This document shows positions 34,083 to 43,700 of a DNA stretch of 64,000 nt, piece after piece. The notes under the pieces were generated by a model that ran no database searches, was not told the DNA's origin, and saw nothing but the letters and a program-made list of their open reading frames with translations. Position numbers and translations under genes: made by a program. This DNA is from JAJDTT01 sp965116695 (lineage in GTDB: Bacteria; Acidobacteriota; UBA6911; RPQK01; JAJDTT01), in contig OZ220706.1 of the NCBI GenBank assembly GCA_965116695.1, positions 4,526,001 through 4,590,000 of the forward strand, in the 5' to 3' direction. Numbering within the stretch: the stretch's first letter is position 1; each line of letters begins with the position of its first letter.

Positions 34083-35918
34083 GTGACGGCGATACTGGGA
34101 ATCTCGGCGTTTTACCACGACTCGGCCGCGGCTCTGGTCCGGGACGGCGAGATCGTGGCGGCGGCCCAGGAGGAGCGTTTCAGCCGGAAGAAGCATGACG
34201 CCTCCTTCCCCGCACAGGCCATCGAGTACTGCCTGGAGGAAGCCGGTCTCACGGCGGGCGAGCTGGACTACGTGGGCTTTTACGACAAGCCCCTGATGAA
34301 GTTCGAAAGGTTGCTGGAGACCTACCTCGCCTATGCTCCCAGGGGATTCTCCTCGTTCGTGAAGGCGATGCCGGTCTGGCTCCGGGAGAAGCTTCACCTC
34401 CCGGGACAGATGACCCGGGGGCTCGGCGGAGCCTACCGCAAGCGGTTCGTCTTCACCGAGCATCACGAATCCCACGCGGCCAGCGCCTTCTTCCCCTCAC
34501 CCTTCCGGGACGCCGCCATCCTGACCGTAGACGGGGTGGGGGAGTGGGCCACCGCCGCGTACGGCACCGGAGAAGACAACCGGATCCGGCTGACCCACGA
34601 GCTTCGCTTTCCCCATTCTCCCGGTCTTCTCTATTCCGCCTTCACCTACTTCTGCGGGTTCCGGGTGAATTCGGGGGAGTACAAGCTCATGGGGTTGGCG
34701 CCCTATGGGGAGCCCCGGTACGTGGATCTGATTCTGACGCGTCTCGTCGACCTGAAGGAGGACGGCTCCTTCCGCATGGACATGTCCTACTTCAACTACT
34801 GCCAGGGCCTGACCATGACTTCCCGCAGGTTCGAGCGCCTCTTCGGCGGAGCGCCCCGTCAGCCCGAGTCGCCGCTGACGCAGCGGGAGATGGACCTGGC
34901 CGCCTCCATCCAGCGGGTCATGGAGGAGATCCTGCTGCGGATGGCCCGCCACGTCCACGCCCGGACCGGGCTGTCGCACCTCTGCCTGGCCGGCGGCGTC
35001 GCCCTCAACTGCGTGGCGAACGGCCGCATTCTCCGTGAAGGACCCTTCAACGAGATCTGGGTCCAGCCAGCGGCCGGAGACGCCGGCGGCGCCCTGGGCA
35101 CGGCCCTTTTCATCTGGCACCAGTTGCTGGGGAACCGGCGCGACGCGCGGACGCCCGACGGCCAGGAGGGCTCGCTTCTGGGTCCCTCCTATGCGGATGC
35201 GGAGATCCGGTCCTTTCTGGACTCGGCGGGCGCCGACTACGACCAGGTCGACGACCCCGACGAGCTGGTGCGGCGGGTGGCCCAGGCCATGGCCGATCAG
35301 AAGGTGGTGGGGTGGATGCAGGGGCGCATGGAATTCGGACCCCGCGCCCTGGGATCCCGGAGCATCCTGGGAGACGCCAGGAGCAGCCGGATGCAATCGG
35401 TGATGAACCTCAAGATCAAGTTTCGGGAGTCATTCCGGCCCTTCGCTCCGTCGGTCATGCGCGAGCGCGTGGACGAGTATTTCCAGATGCGGCCCAAAGA
35501 AGACAGTCCCTACATGCTGTTGGTGGCGCCGGTGCAGGATTCCAAGAGGGTCGCCTCCGATGGAAAGATCAAGTTGACCGGACTGGACAAGCTGAACGTG
35601 GCCCGCTCCGTCGTCCCGGCCATCACCCACGTGGACCACTCGGCCCGGGTGCAGACCGTCGACTCGGAGAGGCACGGGGCCTACTACCGGCTGCTGCGGG
35701 AGTTCGAACGGATGACCGGATGTCCGGTGGTCATCAACACCAGCTTCAACGTCCGGGGCGAGCCCATCGTCTGTTCGCCGGAGCAGGCCTACCGCTGTTT
35801 CATGTCCACCAACATGGACGTGCTGGTCATGGAGAATTTCATCCTGCTCAAGGAGAGGCAGCCACAGGCCCGCGAATACGAAGTGGGCGCCTATCTGGCC
35901 CAGTTCGAACTGGACTAG
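34083..35918 (+). CDS. NodU/CmcH-family carbamoyltransferase
   Basis: 611 aa. Transfers carbamoyl from carbamoyl phosphate to a hydroxyl, often on a sugar or secondary metabolite. N-terminal ILGISAFYHDSAAALVRDGEIVAAAQEERFSRKKHD, then HHESHAASAFFPSPF, GVALNCVANGRIL, and the C-terminal EFGPRALGSRSILGDAR and VINTSFNVRGEPIVCSPEQA are all diagnostic. GTG start. In many bacteria this gene is followed directly by SxtJ and DUF5989 genes; here those lie about 9 kb downstream. Next 80 bases are non-coding. Confidence 0.92.
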   Translation: MTAILGISAFYHDSAAALVRDGEIVAAAQEERFSRKKHDASFPAQAIEYCLEEAGLTAGELDYVGFYDKPLMKFERLLETYLAYAPRGFSSFVKAMPVWLREKLHLPGQMTRGLGGAYRKRFVFTEHHESHAASAFFPSPFRDAAILTVDGVGEWATAAYGTGEDNRIRLTHELRFPHSPGLLYSAFTYFCGFRVNSGEYKLMGLAPYGEPRYVDLILTRLVDLKEDGSFRMDMSYFNYCQGLTMTSRRFERLFGGAPRQPESPLTQREMDLAASIQRVMEEILLRMARHVHARTGLSHLCLAGGVALNCVANGRILREGPFNEIWVQPAAGDAGGALGTALFIWHQLLGNRRDARTPDGQEGSLLGPSYADAEIRSFLDSAGADYDQVDDPDELVRRVAQAMADQKVVGWMQGRMEFGPRALGSRSILGDARSSRMQSVMNLKIKFRESFRPFAPSVMRERVDEYFQMRPKEDSPYMLLVAPVQDSKRVASDGKIKLTGLDKLNVARSVVPAITHVDHSARVQTVDSERHGAYYRLLREFERMTGCPVVINTSFNVRGEPIVCSPEQAYRCFMSTNMDVLVMENFILLKERQPQAREYEVGAYLAQFELD

Positions 35919-35998
35919 CCATTCCCTCGCGTGGTCAGGCCTTGCACTGAACTGTGTCTCCGCCATGAATCCTCCGGACCTTATCGGCTCTGATCGAC

Positions 35999-36448
35999 CT
36001 AAGCGGATCTGATCCAAACACGATTCAGGTGATCGAAGTCTTTGTCGGTCGACAGGAGCATGGCCCTGGTTTCATGCGCAGTCGCTGCAATCCAAAGATC
36101 ATTTTGTGTCATTGGGATTGCCGGTCGTGGTGGAGGGGTCTGGATGGAAGTGGCGACAGGCTTCCCGTGGGTCCAGGCATCAATCAGGGCATACGCACTC
36201 AATATGCCTCTGTTGCTAATGTCGACCGTAGGAAAATCCTCCAGAACTTGCTCTAGCTGTAACCGTTTGTTCCTACCCCAGCCATTCTTTTCGGCAAGCG
36301 CAAGAAGCTCACCCCGGCAGATGATGGAAGTAAAGACCATCGTTTCCCTGTCCCTCAGGTCGAACATCTGACGGGCCCGAATTGCCCATGGCGCTTCCCG
36401 AACGAAACCTAGCAACATGCCCGTATCCAGCAGATATCGTCGTGCCAT
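35999..36448 (-). CDS. VapC-type PIN-domain ribonuclease toxin
   Basis: 149 aa. The PIN acidic set is complete: RYLLDTGMLLGFV (D8), CRGELLALAEK (E about 47), NDLWIAATAHE (D about 116) and STDKDFDHL (D about 134). Would cleave RNA when free of its partner. The start lies 8 bases after the stop of the 314-aa gene at 36457-37401, so the two form an operon. The partner is far larger than ordinary VapB. Confidence 0.85.
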   Translation of the reverse strand: MARRYLLDTGMLLGFVREAPWAIRARQMFDLRDRETMVFTSIICRGELLALAEKNGWGRNKRLQLEQVLEDFPTVDISNRGILSAYALIDAWTHGKPVATSIQTPPPRPAIPMTQNDLWIAATAHETRAMLLSTDKDFDHLNRVWIRSA

Positions 36449-36456
36449 CTACTGGA

Positions 36457-37401
36457 TCAATCGAGTTGGGCCAGAAGTTCTTCGATGGGCTCGTCGCCCG
36501 GCCACGCCCCCGCGAGCAACATGGGATCGGTGGATCGAAAACGGCGTTTTCGCTGAACCGTAACAGGGGCAAGCGTCTCCTCGCCTTCCGCTGTTGGGAT
36601 TTCTTCGAACACTTTGTCTCCTTCAGCACGGCCAATAATTCGACGCGCCTCAATCCATCGCGCCTGTCCGTTCGCTTTGAAGTGAACCAGCCCCTCTACG
36701 GTAGTCGGATTTCCCCAAAGCGGGCGCAGGACCTCGGTGTCCAGCAAGTCTGGGTGCAACCTTCCAATGAGGTGATCGTTCCGGCCGAGCAATAGGCGAA
36801 AACGGCCACCGGCGTATTTAATCTCGTCCAGTCTGCCGCTCACAATGTATGACCTGGGTGGCGGGATGCTCCTTAACCGCTCGGATACCTGTGTACAGAC
36901 GTGCTCATCCAACACGAATCCCGAGCCTGTCGATCCCTGCGGACTCAACTCGTAACGGATTCCCGGGGTGCCCGCGACTGTTTTGAACCTGAGAATTGCT
37001 TTCAAGACGTTGGCGTCAAAATGGTCGCCCGGGGATTCGGCCGACGTGGCTTCTTCAATCGCGCGTGCCGCAATGTCGAGCGACGTATCGTCGAGACTCG
37101 GCTTGTCTTGCCATAGCTCCTGTTGCGCAATCTCGCCATACGCCGTCTCACGAAATCGGGGCGCCTCGATTTCGAGAATCGTCGAGCCGGAGTTCAATCC
37201 AGTGACCGTGAAGTTGACGCTTGCTTGAAGCCATTTGGGTTTCCGGCCCTTCCCGCCGCTCTGCCCGGTGACGGTCAAACGCGTGGCTCGTTCTCCCATC
37301 TGCATTAAAGCATCCAGAATACGGCACAGGCTTGCCGCCTTGATCTGCCCGTTGGGTTCTGGGAGGCCGCTGAGGCGCAATTGATACTGTTGCGTGTTCA
37401 C
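36457..37401 (-). CDS. Large VapC partner protein, probable antitoxin (314 aa)
   Basis: No familiar DNA-binding fold. It begins NTQQYQLRLSGLPEPNGQIKAASLCRILDALMQMGERATRLTV, contains FTVTGLNSGSTILEIEAPRF, and a middle segment YIVSGRLDEIKYAGGRFRLLLGRNDHLIGRLHPDLLD resembling a small beta-barrel. The tail FRSTDPMLLAGAWPGDEPIEELLAQLD looks like the short C-terminal toxin-binding segments of VapB-type antitoxins. The GTG at 37401 has AAAGGAG 8 bases upstream, better than the GTG at 37410. A TATACT box at 37441-37446 could be the -10 element. Confidence 0.65.
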   Translation of the reverse strand: MNTQQYQLRLSGLPEPNGQIKAASLCRILDALMQMGERATRLTVTGQSGGKGRKPKWLQASVNFTVTGLNSGSTILEIEAPRFRETAYGEIAQQELWQDKPSLDDTSLDIAARAIEEATSAESPGDHFDANVLKAILRFKTVAGTPGIRYELSPQGSTGSGFVLDEHVCTQVSERLRSIPPPRSYIVSGRLDEIKYAGGRFRLLLGRNDHLIGRLHPDLLDTEVLRPLWGNPTTVEGLVHFKANGQARWIEARRIIGRAEGDKVFEEIPTAEGEETLAPVTVQRKRRFRSTDPMLLAGAWPGDEPIEELLAQLD

Positions 37402-37440
37402 TGCAAGCACTCCTTTCCCTGATGCGTTGGATTTTGGACT

Positions 37441-37511
37441 AGTATAACTTCGACTTGGCGCTGCTGCCGGCGGTCAAGCAGGGAGCCAGGGCTTCCGTAT
37501 CCAGCAGCGAT
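37441..37511 (-). pseudogene. Frameshifted VapC N-terminal stub
   Basis: Directly after the RHH antitoxin stop, a GTG begins VNR and then, one frame over, LLDTEALAPCLTAGSS, the start of a PIN domain with its first aspartate. The frame ends at a TAG near 37441 and no further PIN motifs follow. A broken toxin. Confidence 0.45.
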
Positions 37512-37763
37512 TCACGCGCGATTCCGAAGAGATTCCAGGATGTACTCTCGGTGTCGTGTCGCCAAGTCGGGGATTCCGGAGTCGAGAGAACCCAAAAGGT
37601 CGCTGACCTGTTGGGCCGAATAGAGGACTCCGGGGTCGGTATGGAGGAATTGGCGTAGCGCTGACCTTACTGATTCCGAGGGGCTGAGACCCAGCTTTTG
37701 GGAAGCAAGTGCTATTCCTTCACTCAGATCGGCGGGAAAACGCACGGTCACTCGTCGCGGCAT
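37512..37763 (-). CDS. Ribbon-helix-helix (CopG-like) antitoxin
   Basis: 83 aa. MPRRVTVRFPADLSEGIALASQKLGLSPSESVRSALRQFL is a standard RHH N-terminus (strand, helix, helix); the tail QQVSDLLGSLDSGIPDLATRHREYILESLRNRA is a helical toxin-binding part. Its toxin is only a stub. A short palindrome just upstream may be the operator. Complete and probably still able to bind DNA. Confidence 0.78.
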   Translation of the reverse strand: MPRRVTVRFPADLSEGIALASQKLGLSPSESVRSALRQFLHTDPGVLYSAQQVSDLLGSLDSGIPDLATRHREYILESLRNRA

Positions 37764-37766
37764 GCG

Positions 37767-37777
37767 TTACATTGTAA
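37767..37777. promoter_or_regulatory. Palindrome at the RHH antitoxin start
   Basis: TTACA-T-TGTAA, perfect 5-base arms, centred 9 bases upstream of the RHH ATG (37763). Such small symmetric sites are typical RHH operators overlapping the promoter. The rest of 37778-37905 shows only the ribosome-binding region of the divergent gene. Confidence 0.4.
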
Positions 37778-37905
37778 GGCACGACGCGGGAGAAGAACTC
37801 AACGGTGATTGGCGTCATCGCTCGTTTCTCTTGCAACCAACTCCCATGCGAGTCTTCGTTCGGGAATGGGTCGGGTCTGGAGAGGATCATTCGGAAGGGA
37901 GAATC

Positions 37906-39018
37906 ATGAGAGTCAACAGAAGGAACTTCGTCCGGGCGGCTGCGGCTGCCGGGGTGCTGCAGAAGGCGGGAGTGGAGCGAACTGTCTCGGCGGAAACCGG
38001 GACCCGGCGAATGCGGGTCACCGCCTTTCCGCGCGCTGTCGGGAGGGACCCTTCGCCGTTGTCGAAGGCGGCCCTGCGCCACGTGCGGCAGATGGGGGTC
38101 CGGGACATTCGGATCGTCTCCTCCTGGGTACCGGCCTACAACCGGGACGGCGAGATGGACCTGGACGAGCTGCTGCGGGTCAAACGGCGCGCCGAGAGCG
38201 TGGGACTCAAGATCGGCGCCGTCTATCTCCGCAAGGTGGACACCGCCAACCTGCTCCTGGGCCGCCCCGGATGGAAGCAGGAGCTGGAGAAGATCTCCCG
38301 GACCATCGAGACCATGGGGAAGGCGGGGATTCCGATTCTGGAACACAGTCTCCTGCTCTCCCGGGTCACCCGGGATGTCTTCAATCTTCCGCTGCCCGGC
38401 TATCGGCACGTTCTCGAAGGGAGGGGCGGATACCTGATGTACCGGTTCGACGGGACGGGGACCGAGGAGCATGGCCGGCCCGCCGGCTCCATCTCCTCCG
38501 ATCAGTTGTGGGAGCGGATCACCCGCTTTCAGGAACACTGCATCCCGGTGGCTTCCGAAGCCCGTGTCCACGTGGCCTGCCACCCCGACGATCCGCCGTC
38601 GGCCCGTTACTGGGGAGTCACTCAGGCGCTCAACAGCAAGGAGGGCCTGGACCGTCTCATCAACATCGTTCCCAGCAAGTACAACGGCATCCTCCTCTGC
38701 CTGGGGACGATGCAGGAGTCCGGGGCCGACGTCATCGACCTGATCCGCTATTTCGGAGGCAAGAAAAAGATCTTCGACATCGATTTCCGGGCCGTCCGGG
38801 GGACCGTCCCCAACTACGACGAGGTCTTCCTGGATGAAGGGGATCTGGACATGTGGAAGGTGGTCCAGGTGCTCCGGGACGTAGGCTACGAGTGGACTCT
38901 GGAGCCGGACCACGTCCCCGGTTTCACTGCCGAAAAAAAGGGCGACCTGGCCTCCTATGCCTGGGCCATCGCCTACATCAAGGCTCTGATCGCCGCCGCC
39001 TACGGCGAGAGGGTGTGA
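37906..39018 (+). CDS. Mannonate dehydratase-like protein (UxuA family), Tat signal
   Basis: 370 aa. The N-terminus MRVNRRNFVRAAAAAGVLQ carries a twin-arginine motif, unusual for cytosolic UxuA. The body is a xylose-isomerase-like TIM barrel with UxuA features: CHPDDPPSARYWGV and GVTQALNSKEGLDRLI, LLCLGTMQESGADVIDLIRYFGGKKKIFDIDFRAVRG, and TLEPDHVPGFTAEKKGDLASYAWAIAYIKALI. Would dehydrate mannonate to 2-keto-3-deoxygluconate or act on a related sugar acid. The ATG at 37906 follows GGAAGGGAG. Confidence 0.82.
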   Translation: MRVNRRNFVRAAAAAGVLQKAGVERTVSAETGTRRMRVTAFPRAVGRDPSPLSKAALRHVRQMGVRDIRIVSSWVPAYNRDGEMDLDELLRVKRRAESVGLKIGAVYLRKVDTANLLLGRPGWKQELEKISRTIETMGKAGIPILEHSLLLSRVTRDVFNLPLPGYRHVLEGRGGYLMYRFDGTGTEEHGRPAGSISSDQLWERITRFQEHCIPVASEARVHVACHPDDPPSARYWGVTQALNSKEGLDRLINIVPSKYNGILLCLGTMQESGADVIDLIRYFGGKKKIFDIDFRAVRGTVPNYDEVFLDEGDLDMWKVVQVLRDVGYEWTLEPDHVPGFTAEKKGDLASYAWAIAYIKALIAAAYGERV

Positions 39019-39060
39019 GAGCCGGATCCGAGTTTGGGTCGTCGACCCGACGGCGGCAGG

Positions 39061-40137
39061 TCAATCCTTTTCCACGACCCAGATGTTTCGATAACGAACC
39101 GGGTTGCCGTGGTCCTGCAAGTAGATGGGTCCCGGTTCGCCTTCCTCGAATCTGAGCCCGTCCGATTCGGGGGGCAGCCGCGGCAGCACGACCCGGTCGT
39201 GGATCAGGACTCCGTTGTGACGAACCGTCATCGTCGCCGGGGAGATCTTCTTTCCCGCCGGGTCGAACCTGACCCGGGTGAACTCGATGTCGTAGGTCTG
39301 CCAGGAGAGCGGCGGGAACGACATATTGATCCGGGGCCCCACCATTTCGTGGATGCCTCCGGCGCGGCCGAACTTGGACAGCCGCTCGAACTTGCGGTTC
39401 TCGTGGTGCCAACCGAAGGAATCGACGATCTGCACCTCCCATTCCCGCTTGACGTAGACTCCGCTGTTGCCCCGCTTCATGCCCCGCGCCGTCGGCATGA
39501 AGGGGCAGCGGAACTCCAGGTGGATCCGGACGCTGCCGAACTTCCGCTTGGAAGTGGTCCCCGCGTCCAGCAGTCCATCCTCGACGAGGCGGCCGTCTTC
39601 CCACTCCCCGATCCCTGAACCGTCGAACAGCACGAGGGCACCGGCGGGCGGCTCGGCGCCCAGCGTCGGGGATTCTCGAATCACCTTCTCCAGACGGAAT
39701 TCAACACTGTCCGCGCGCCCGTGAAAGGTGTGAGCCTCGCCGGTGAAGACGCCGTCCCGGATGGAGCCCCGGAAGTTGGAACTGGCGAACTTGAGGCGTT
39801 CGCCGTGAATGCCGTGGAAGACGGTGCGGCCGTCCTCCCGGGTCTTGCCCCCGATGTGGGAGACGGTGCTCTCGTCCCAGCCGGCTCCCGGAAGGCCCCC
39901 GGCAAAGACGACTCCCTGGAATTCGTGGTTCCCCAGGGCGATCACCTGAATGCCGATCGGGAAGCCGGAGCCCACGTTGCCGGCGTATTCACCTTGGACC
40001 TGGAAGTCGGGTCCCGCCTCGGCCGGATCCGTGAACGTGGGGAGTTCCGCCGCCAAGCCAGTCGAGGAATGATTGCCGGAAGTTGTCCAGGCGATCACCA
40101 GGACCAGTCCGACCAGGAGGGGGCGCCGTATCCGCAC
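39061..40137 (-). CDS. DUF1080 (3-keto-disaccharide hydrolase-like) exported protein
   Basis: About 358 aa from a GTG at 40137; a signal segment (RRPLLVGLVLVIAWTTSG) follows. Residues 180-358 form the DUF1080 jelly-roll: LVLFDGSGIGEWEDGRLVEDGLLDAG, FRCPFMPTARGMKRGNSGVYVKREWEVQIVDSFGW, WQTYDIEFTRVRF, GPIYLQDHGNPVRYRNIWV. The family binds or hydrolyses sugars in the periplasm. The first part (GEYAGNVGSGFPIGIQVIALGNHEFQGVVFAGGLPGAGW) recurs in DUF1080 proteins. Downstream of the VOC gene with a 17-base gap. Confidence 0.85.
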   Translation of the reverse strand: MRIRRPLLVGLVLVIAWTTSGNHSSTGLAAELPTFTDPAEAGPDFQVQGEYAGNVGSGFPIGIQVIALGNHEFQGVVFAGGLPGAGWDESTVSHIGGKTREDGRTVFHGIHGERLKFASSNFRGSIRDGVFTGEAHTFHGRADSVEFRLEKVIRESPTLGAEPPAGALVLFDGSGIGEWEDGRLVEDGLLDAGTTSKRKFGSVRIHLEFRCPFMPTARGMKRGNSGVYVKREWEVQIVDSFGWHHENRKFERLSKFGRAGGIHEMVGPRINMSFPPLSWQTYDIEFTRVRFDPAGKKISPATMTVRHNGVLIHDRVVLPRLPPESDGLRFEEGEPGPIYLQDHGNPVRYRNIWVVEKD

Positions 40138-40154
40138 GATCCGCGTTCCGGTCG

Positions 40155-40589
40155 TCAGCGCATCAGCTCCTCGGCCCGCCGGGCCAGCTCCTCGGGAGTC
40201 AGATCCTCCTGGTGAGTGGCGATGCACCAAGTGTTGCCGGCCGGGTCTTTGACCACGGCATTGCGGTCTCCGTAGAACATGTCCGTCGGTTCCTGCACGG
40301 ACTTCGCCCCGGCCTCCAGCGCCTGTGTGTAGGTGGCGTCGGTGTCCGGCACATAGAGGTAGATCATGCAGAGGGTGACGGGCCACCCCTGGTGCGCGCT
40401 TCCCGTCATCACATGCGAATCGCCGATAAGGACCTCGGCGTGCGCCGTCTGTCCGTCCTGGCCGGGCATCCGTTCCTTCTCCGTAGCGCCGAATGCCGCC
40501 TTGAGGAAATCGAGGAACTCGTCGACGTCGGCGACGACGATGTATGGCGTCACCGTGTGGTAACCATCGGGAACGGGTTTCACGGTCAT
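40155..40589 (-). CDS. VOC-family protein (PhnB/glyoxalase-like)
   Basis: 144 aa. MTVKPVPDGYHTVTPYIVVADVDEFLDFLKAAFGATEKERMPGQDGQTAHAEVLIGDSHVMTG and AVVKDPAGNTWCIATHQEDLTPEEL are classic for the PhnB-type subfamily: two paired beta-alpha-beta-beta-beta units around a metal site. Enzymatic role uncertain (many are uncharacterised). ATG at 40589 is the family start; upstream in-frame ATGs are less likely. Confidence 0.85.
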   Translation of the reverse strand: MTVKPVPDGYHTVTPYIVVADVDEFLDFLKAAFGATEKERMPGQDGQTAHAEVLIGDSHVMTGSAHQGWPVTLCMIYLYVPDTDATYTQALEAGAKSVQEPTDMFYGDRNAVVKDPAGNTWCIATHQEDLTPEELARRAEELMR

Positions 40590-40766
40590 GGAAACGTTCT
40601 CCTGTTCACGGCTGTTGCAGTTCGGTATCGACAGGGCACTGAGATTATCCGACCCTTTACATTCCAACAAGGGAGTGTCCGGCATCGCCAGCAACCTCGA
40701 CATTTCAAGGAGCTACCGCTAGCCGGCTCACGGTCAGGCCGTATTCGTCATATACTCGACGACTCC

Positions 40767-43700
40767 GTGCGAAATTCCAGCTTGGTTGTCCTGCTCCTGA
40801 TCAGCGTCTTCTGGACGCCTGAATCGGCCGTATCCCAGAGTCAGGTCGCGGTTTTGGAGGGGACTGTCCGGGAGCTCGACGGCGCACCTCTGGCGGGGGT
40901 CGAGATCCAGGCCCGGCGGACGGAAACCAACGAACTGTATGTCCGCGAGACCGACACCTCCGGCGTCTACGGCTGGGACGGCCTGCCGGTGGGAATCTAC
41001 GAGGTCCTGGCCTCCAGGAACCGCTTCGATTCCCAGAGCCGACAGCCGGTCCGGCTCCAGGTCGGACAGCGGGTTCGCCTCGACTTTCGCCTCCGCCGCA
41101 CCTCCCCGGGGGAGTCGTCCAAGATATCGGAGGACCTCTCCCAACTCACCGTCGAGCGGGACGACGTGGGACAGCTCATAGATCGCAAGCAACTGCGCAA
41201 CATGCCCTCCAAGGAACGCAACTTCCGGGATCTGGTCTCGCTGGCTCCGGGGGCAGTCTCCCAGGGGACGCGTCGCATTCAGGTCCTGGGGATGAGCTGG
41301 CGGGACAACCTGACCTATTTCGACGGGACCCTGATCACCGGTGGTAACGGATCCAGCAGCCTGACTCCCTCGTCGGAAGCGATCCGGGAATTCGACGTCA
41401 AGACCGGCCTCTATTCGGCGCAGTACGGCATTCGCTCCGGCGGGCAGGTGTTGCTGGTGACCCGGCACGGCGGAAACCGCTTCCGTGGCGGCCTCTTCTG
41501 GTTTCACCGCAACGACAATCTGGATGCGAGAAACTACTTCGAGCAGCGGAAGGCGGAATTCAAGCGGAACCAGATGGGGGGCACTCTGGGAGGTCCCCTG
41601 ATCCTGCCCGGTCTGAACCGGGACCGGGACCGCGCCTGGTTCTTTCTCTCCTATTTGCACTACACCATCCGGGAGACCCTTCCCTTGACGGCCGTGGTGC
41701 CCACGCCGGAAGAGCGTGAAGGGAGGTTCTCCGGCTCCATTCTGGATCCGTTGAACGGGAAACCGTTCCCCGGGAATCGGATACCGGCCCATCGAATCGA
41801 CCCGGTGGCCCGCCAACTGCTCAGTTTCTATCCCCTTCCCAACACGGTGGGCCCGCTCAACTTCACGAGTCCCGATTCCAGGCGGCCGCACGACAATCGC
41901 CAACTCATCGCCCGCGTCGACCTGCGGACTTCCGCGTCCAGCAGTTGGGCATTCCGTTTCTCCGGTGATCGGCGGCCCTACTTCCGGGCCGGTGTTTTCA
42001 GCGTGTTCTCAACCCGGATGCCCCTCAAGACCTACAGCCAAGCCATCACCAACACCCGGAGGCTCTCCGCAGGTTCGGTCAACTATTTCGGCCTGCACTG
42101 GTACCGGCGACCCTACACGGCCGCGGTGGCCCGGCCCAAGACCGACGCCGTGCGGCGGTTGGGAATCCCTCAACTGCTGGAGACGGAGATCGACCGCGAC
42201 GGCATTCCCCTGGTGTCGATCCAGGGATATACGGGCTTCGGGGACCTCCAGAGGATCGGACCCGTCCACATCGGCAACTGGCAGGTGAAGGACGATCTGA
42301 CGCTTCAGCGCGGACACCACTCGATCCAGATGGGCGTGGAGTTCCGCCAGAATTACAACTTCTTCGGGCTGCAGGGACGGTCCCAAATCGATTTCTACGA
42401 TCGCTACACCGGAAACGGGTTTGCCGACTTCCTGTTGGGTTACCCTTCCAGGACCCTGCTGGGAGGCGAGGAACGCCGGGGCAGCTATCATCAGAACAGC
42501 ATCTACAGCTACCTCCAGGACCGCTGGCGCATCACGCCCGATCTCTCACTGACCCTGGGCCTCCGGCACGAGTGGAGATACCCGTGGCGGGACAAGCGGG
42601 GTTTCATGGGCAACTTCGACCCCGTCTCAGGGGAACTCATCCCTCCTCTGCTGGACCTGGAGCTGGCGCCGTGGGAGACGGGCCGTTTCCGCCCCAATTA
42701 TCCCCTGGTCGAATGGCGGCCCTGGGAGGGCCTGCTTCCCCGGCTGGCAATGGCTCTCCGGCTGGGAGGGTCCTCGGTGCTCCATCTGGGCCTCGGGCTC
42801 TATTCCAATGAGACCGATCTCTCGATGATTCAGGGAATGGGGAAGAACCCCCGGCCCGGATCCCGGCTTCTGATCTTCAACGGCCCGCTGGAGAGTCCCG
42901 GGTTGTCCCTCTCCAATCCCTTTCCCGCCGCGTTGGCCAGCTCAGCCGTTCCCCTTCTGACGGGGCACGAGACACCCACGGCGTTGACCCGGACCCGCAC
43001 CTGGGGATTGTCGCTGCAACACCGATGGACCCCCGAGCTGATACTGGACGTGGGCTACCAGAACTCGCGAACCGGCGGACGGTTGGAAACGGTCTCCTTC
43101 AACGACGCGGCGCCCGGCAGCGGTGACCGGCAGACCCGGCGCCCCTTTCCCGAACTGCAAACGGTCCTGTTCACGGGAGCCTTCGCCGACGCCTGGTATC
43201 ACAGCTCCTTTCTCCAGTTGGAAAAGAGGCCGGGTCCCGACGGGCTCAGATTGCAGGGGGCATTTTCCTGGTCGAGCCTGATGGACACGGGGGGAGGAGA
43301 CCAGGGGAACCAGAGCAACCTCCTGCTGCGGTCCATCAACCTGTCGCCGGAACTGAATCGAGGGGTGGCGAACTCCCAGATCAAGAAGCGTCTCCTCTTG
43401 TCCGGCAGCTACGACCTCCCCTTCGGTCCCAGGAGGCAATTCGTGCGGACCGGATGGGCGGGACGACTCCTGGGCGGCTGGTCGCTCCAGGGCATCTCCA
43501 CCTTCCAGGACGGACCCTGGTTCACCGTCTATCTGCCCGGCGATCCGCTCGACACCGGGTCGCAATACTCCCAGTGGCCCGATCGCCTCCGCGAAGCCAA
43601 TCTGCCATCGTTGCAGAGGCACCCCCAGCGCTGGTTCGACACCTCCGCCTTCGTCCGGCCGAAAGGGTTTCGCTACGGAAACGGGGGGCGCAACACCATC

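Noticed and set aside
40083..40766. Upstream extension of the TonB receptor frame
   Set aside because: It is antisense to the VOC and DUF1080 genes and lacks receptor-like sequence; the signal peptide begins after the GTG at 40767.
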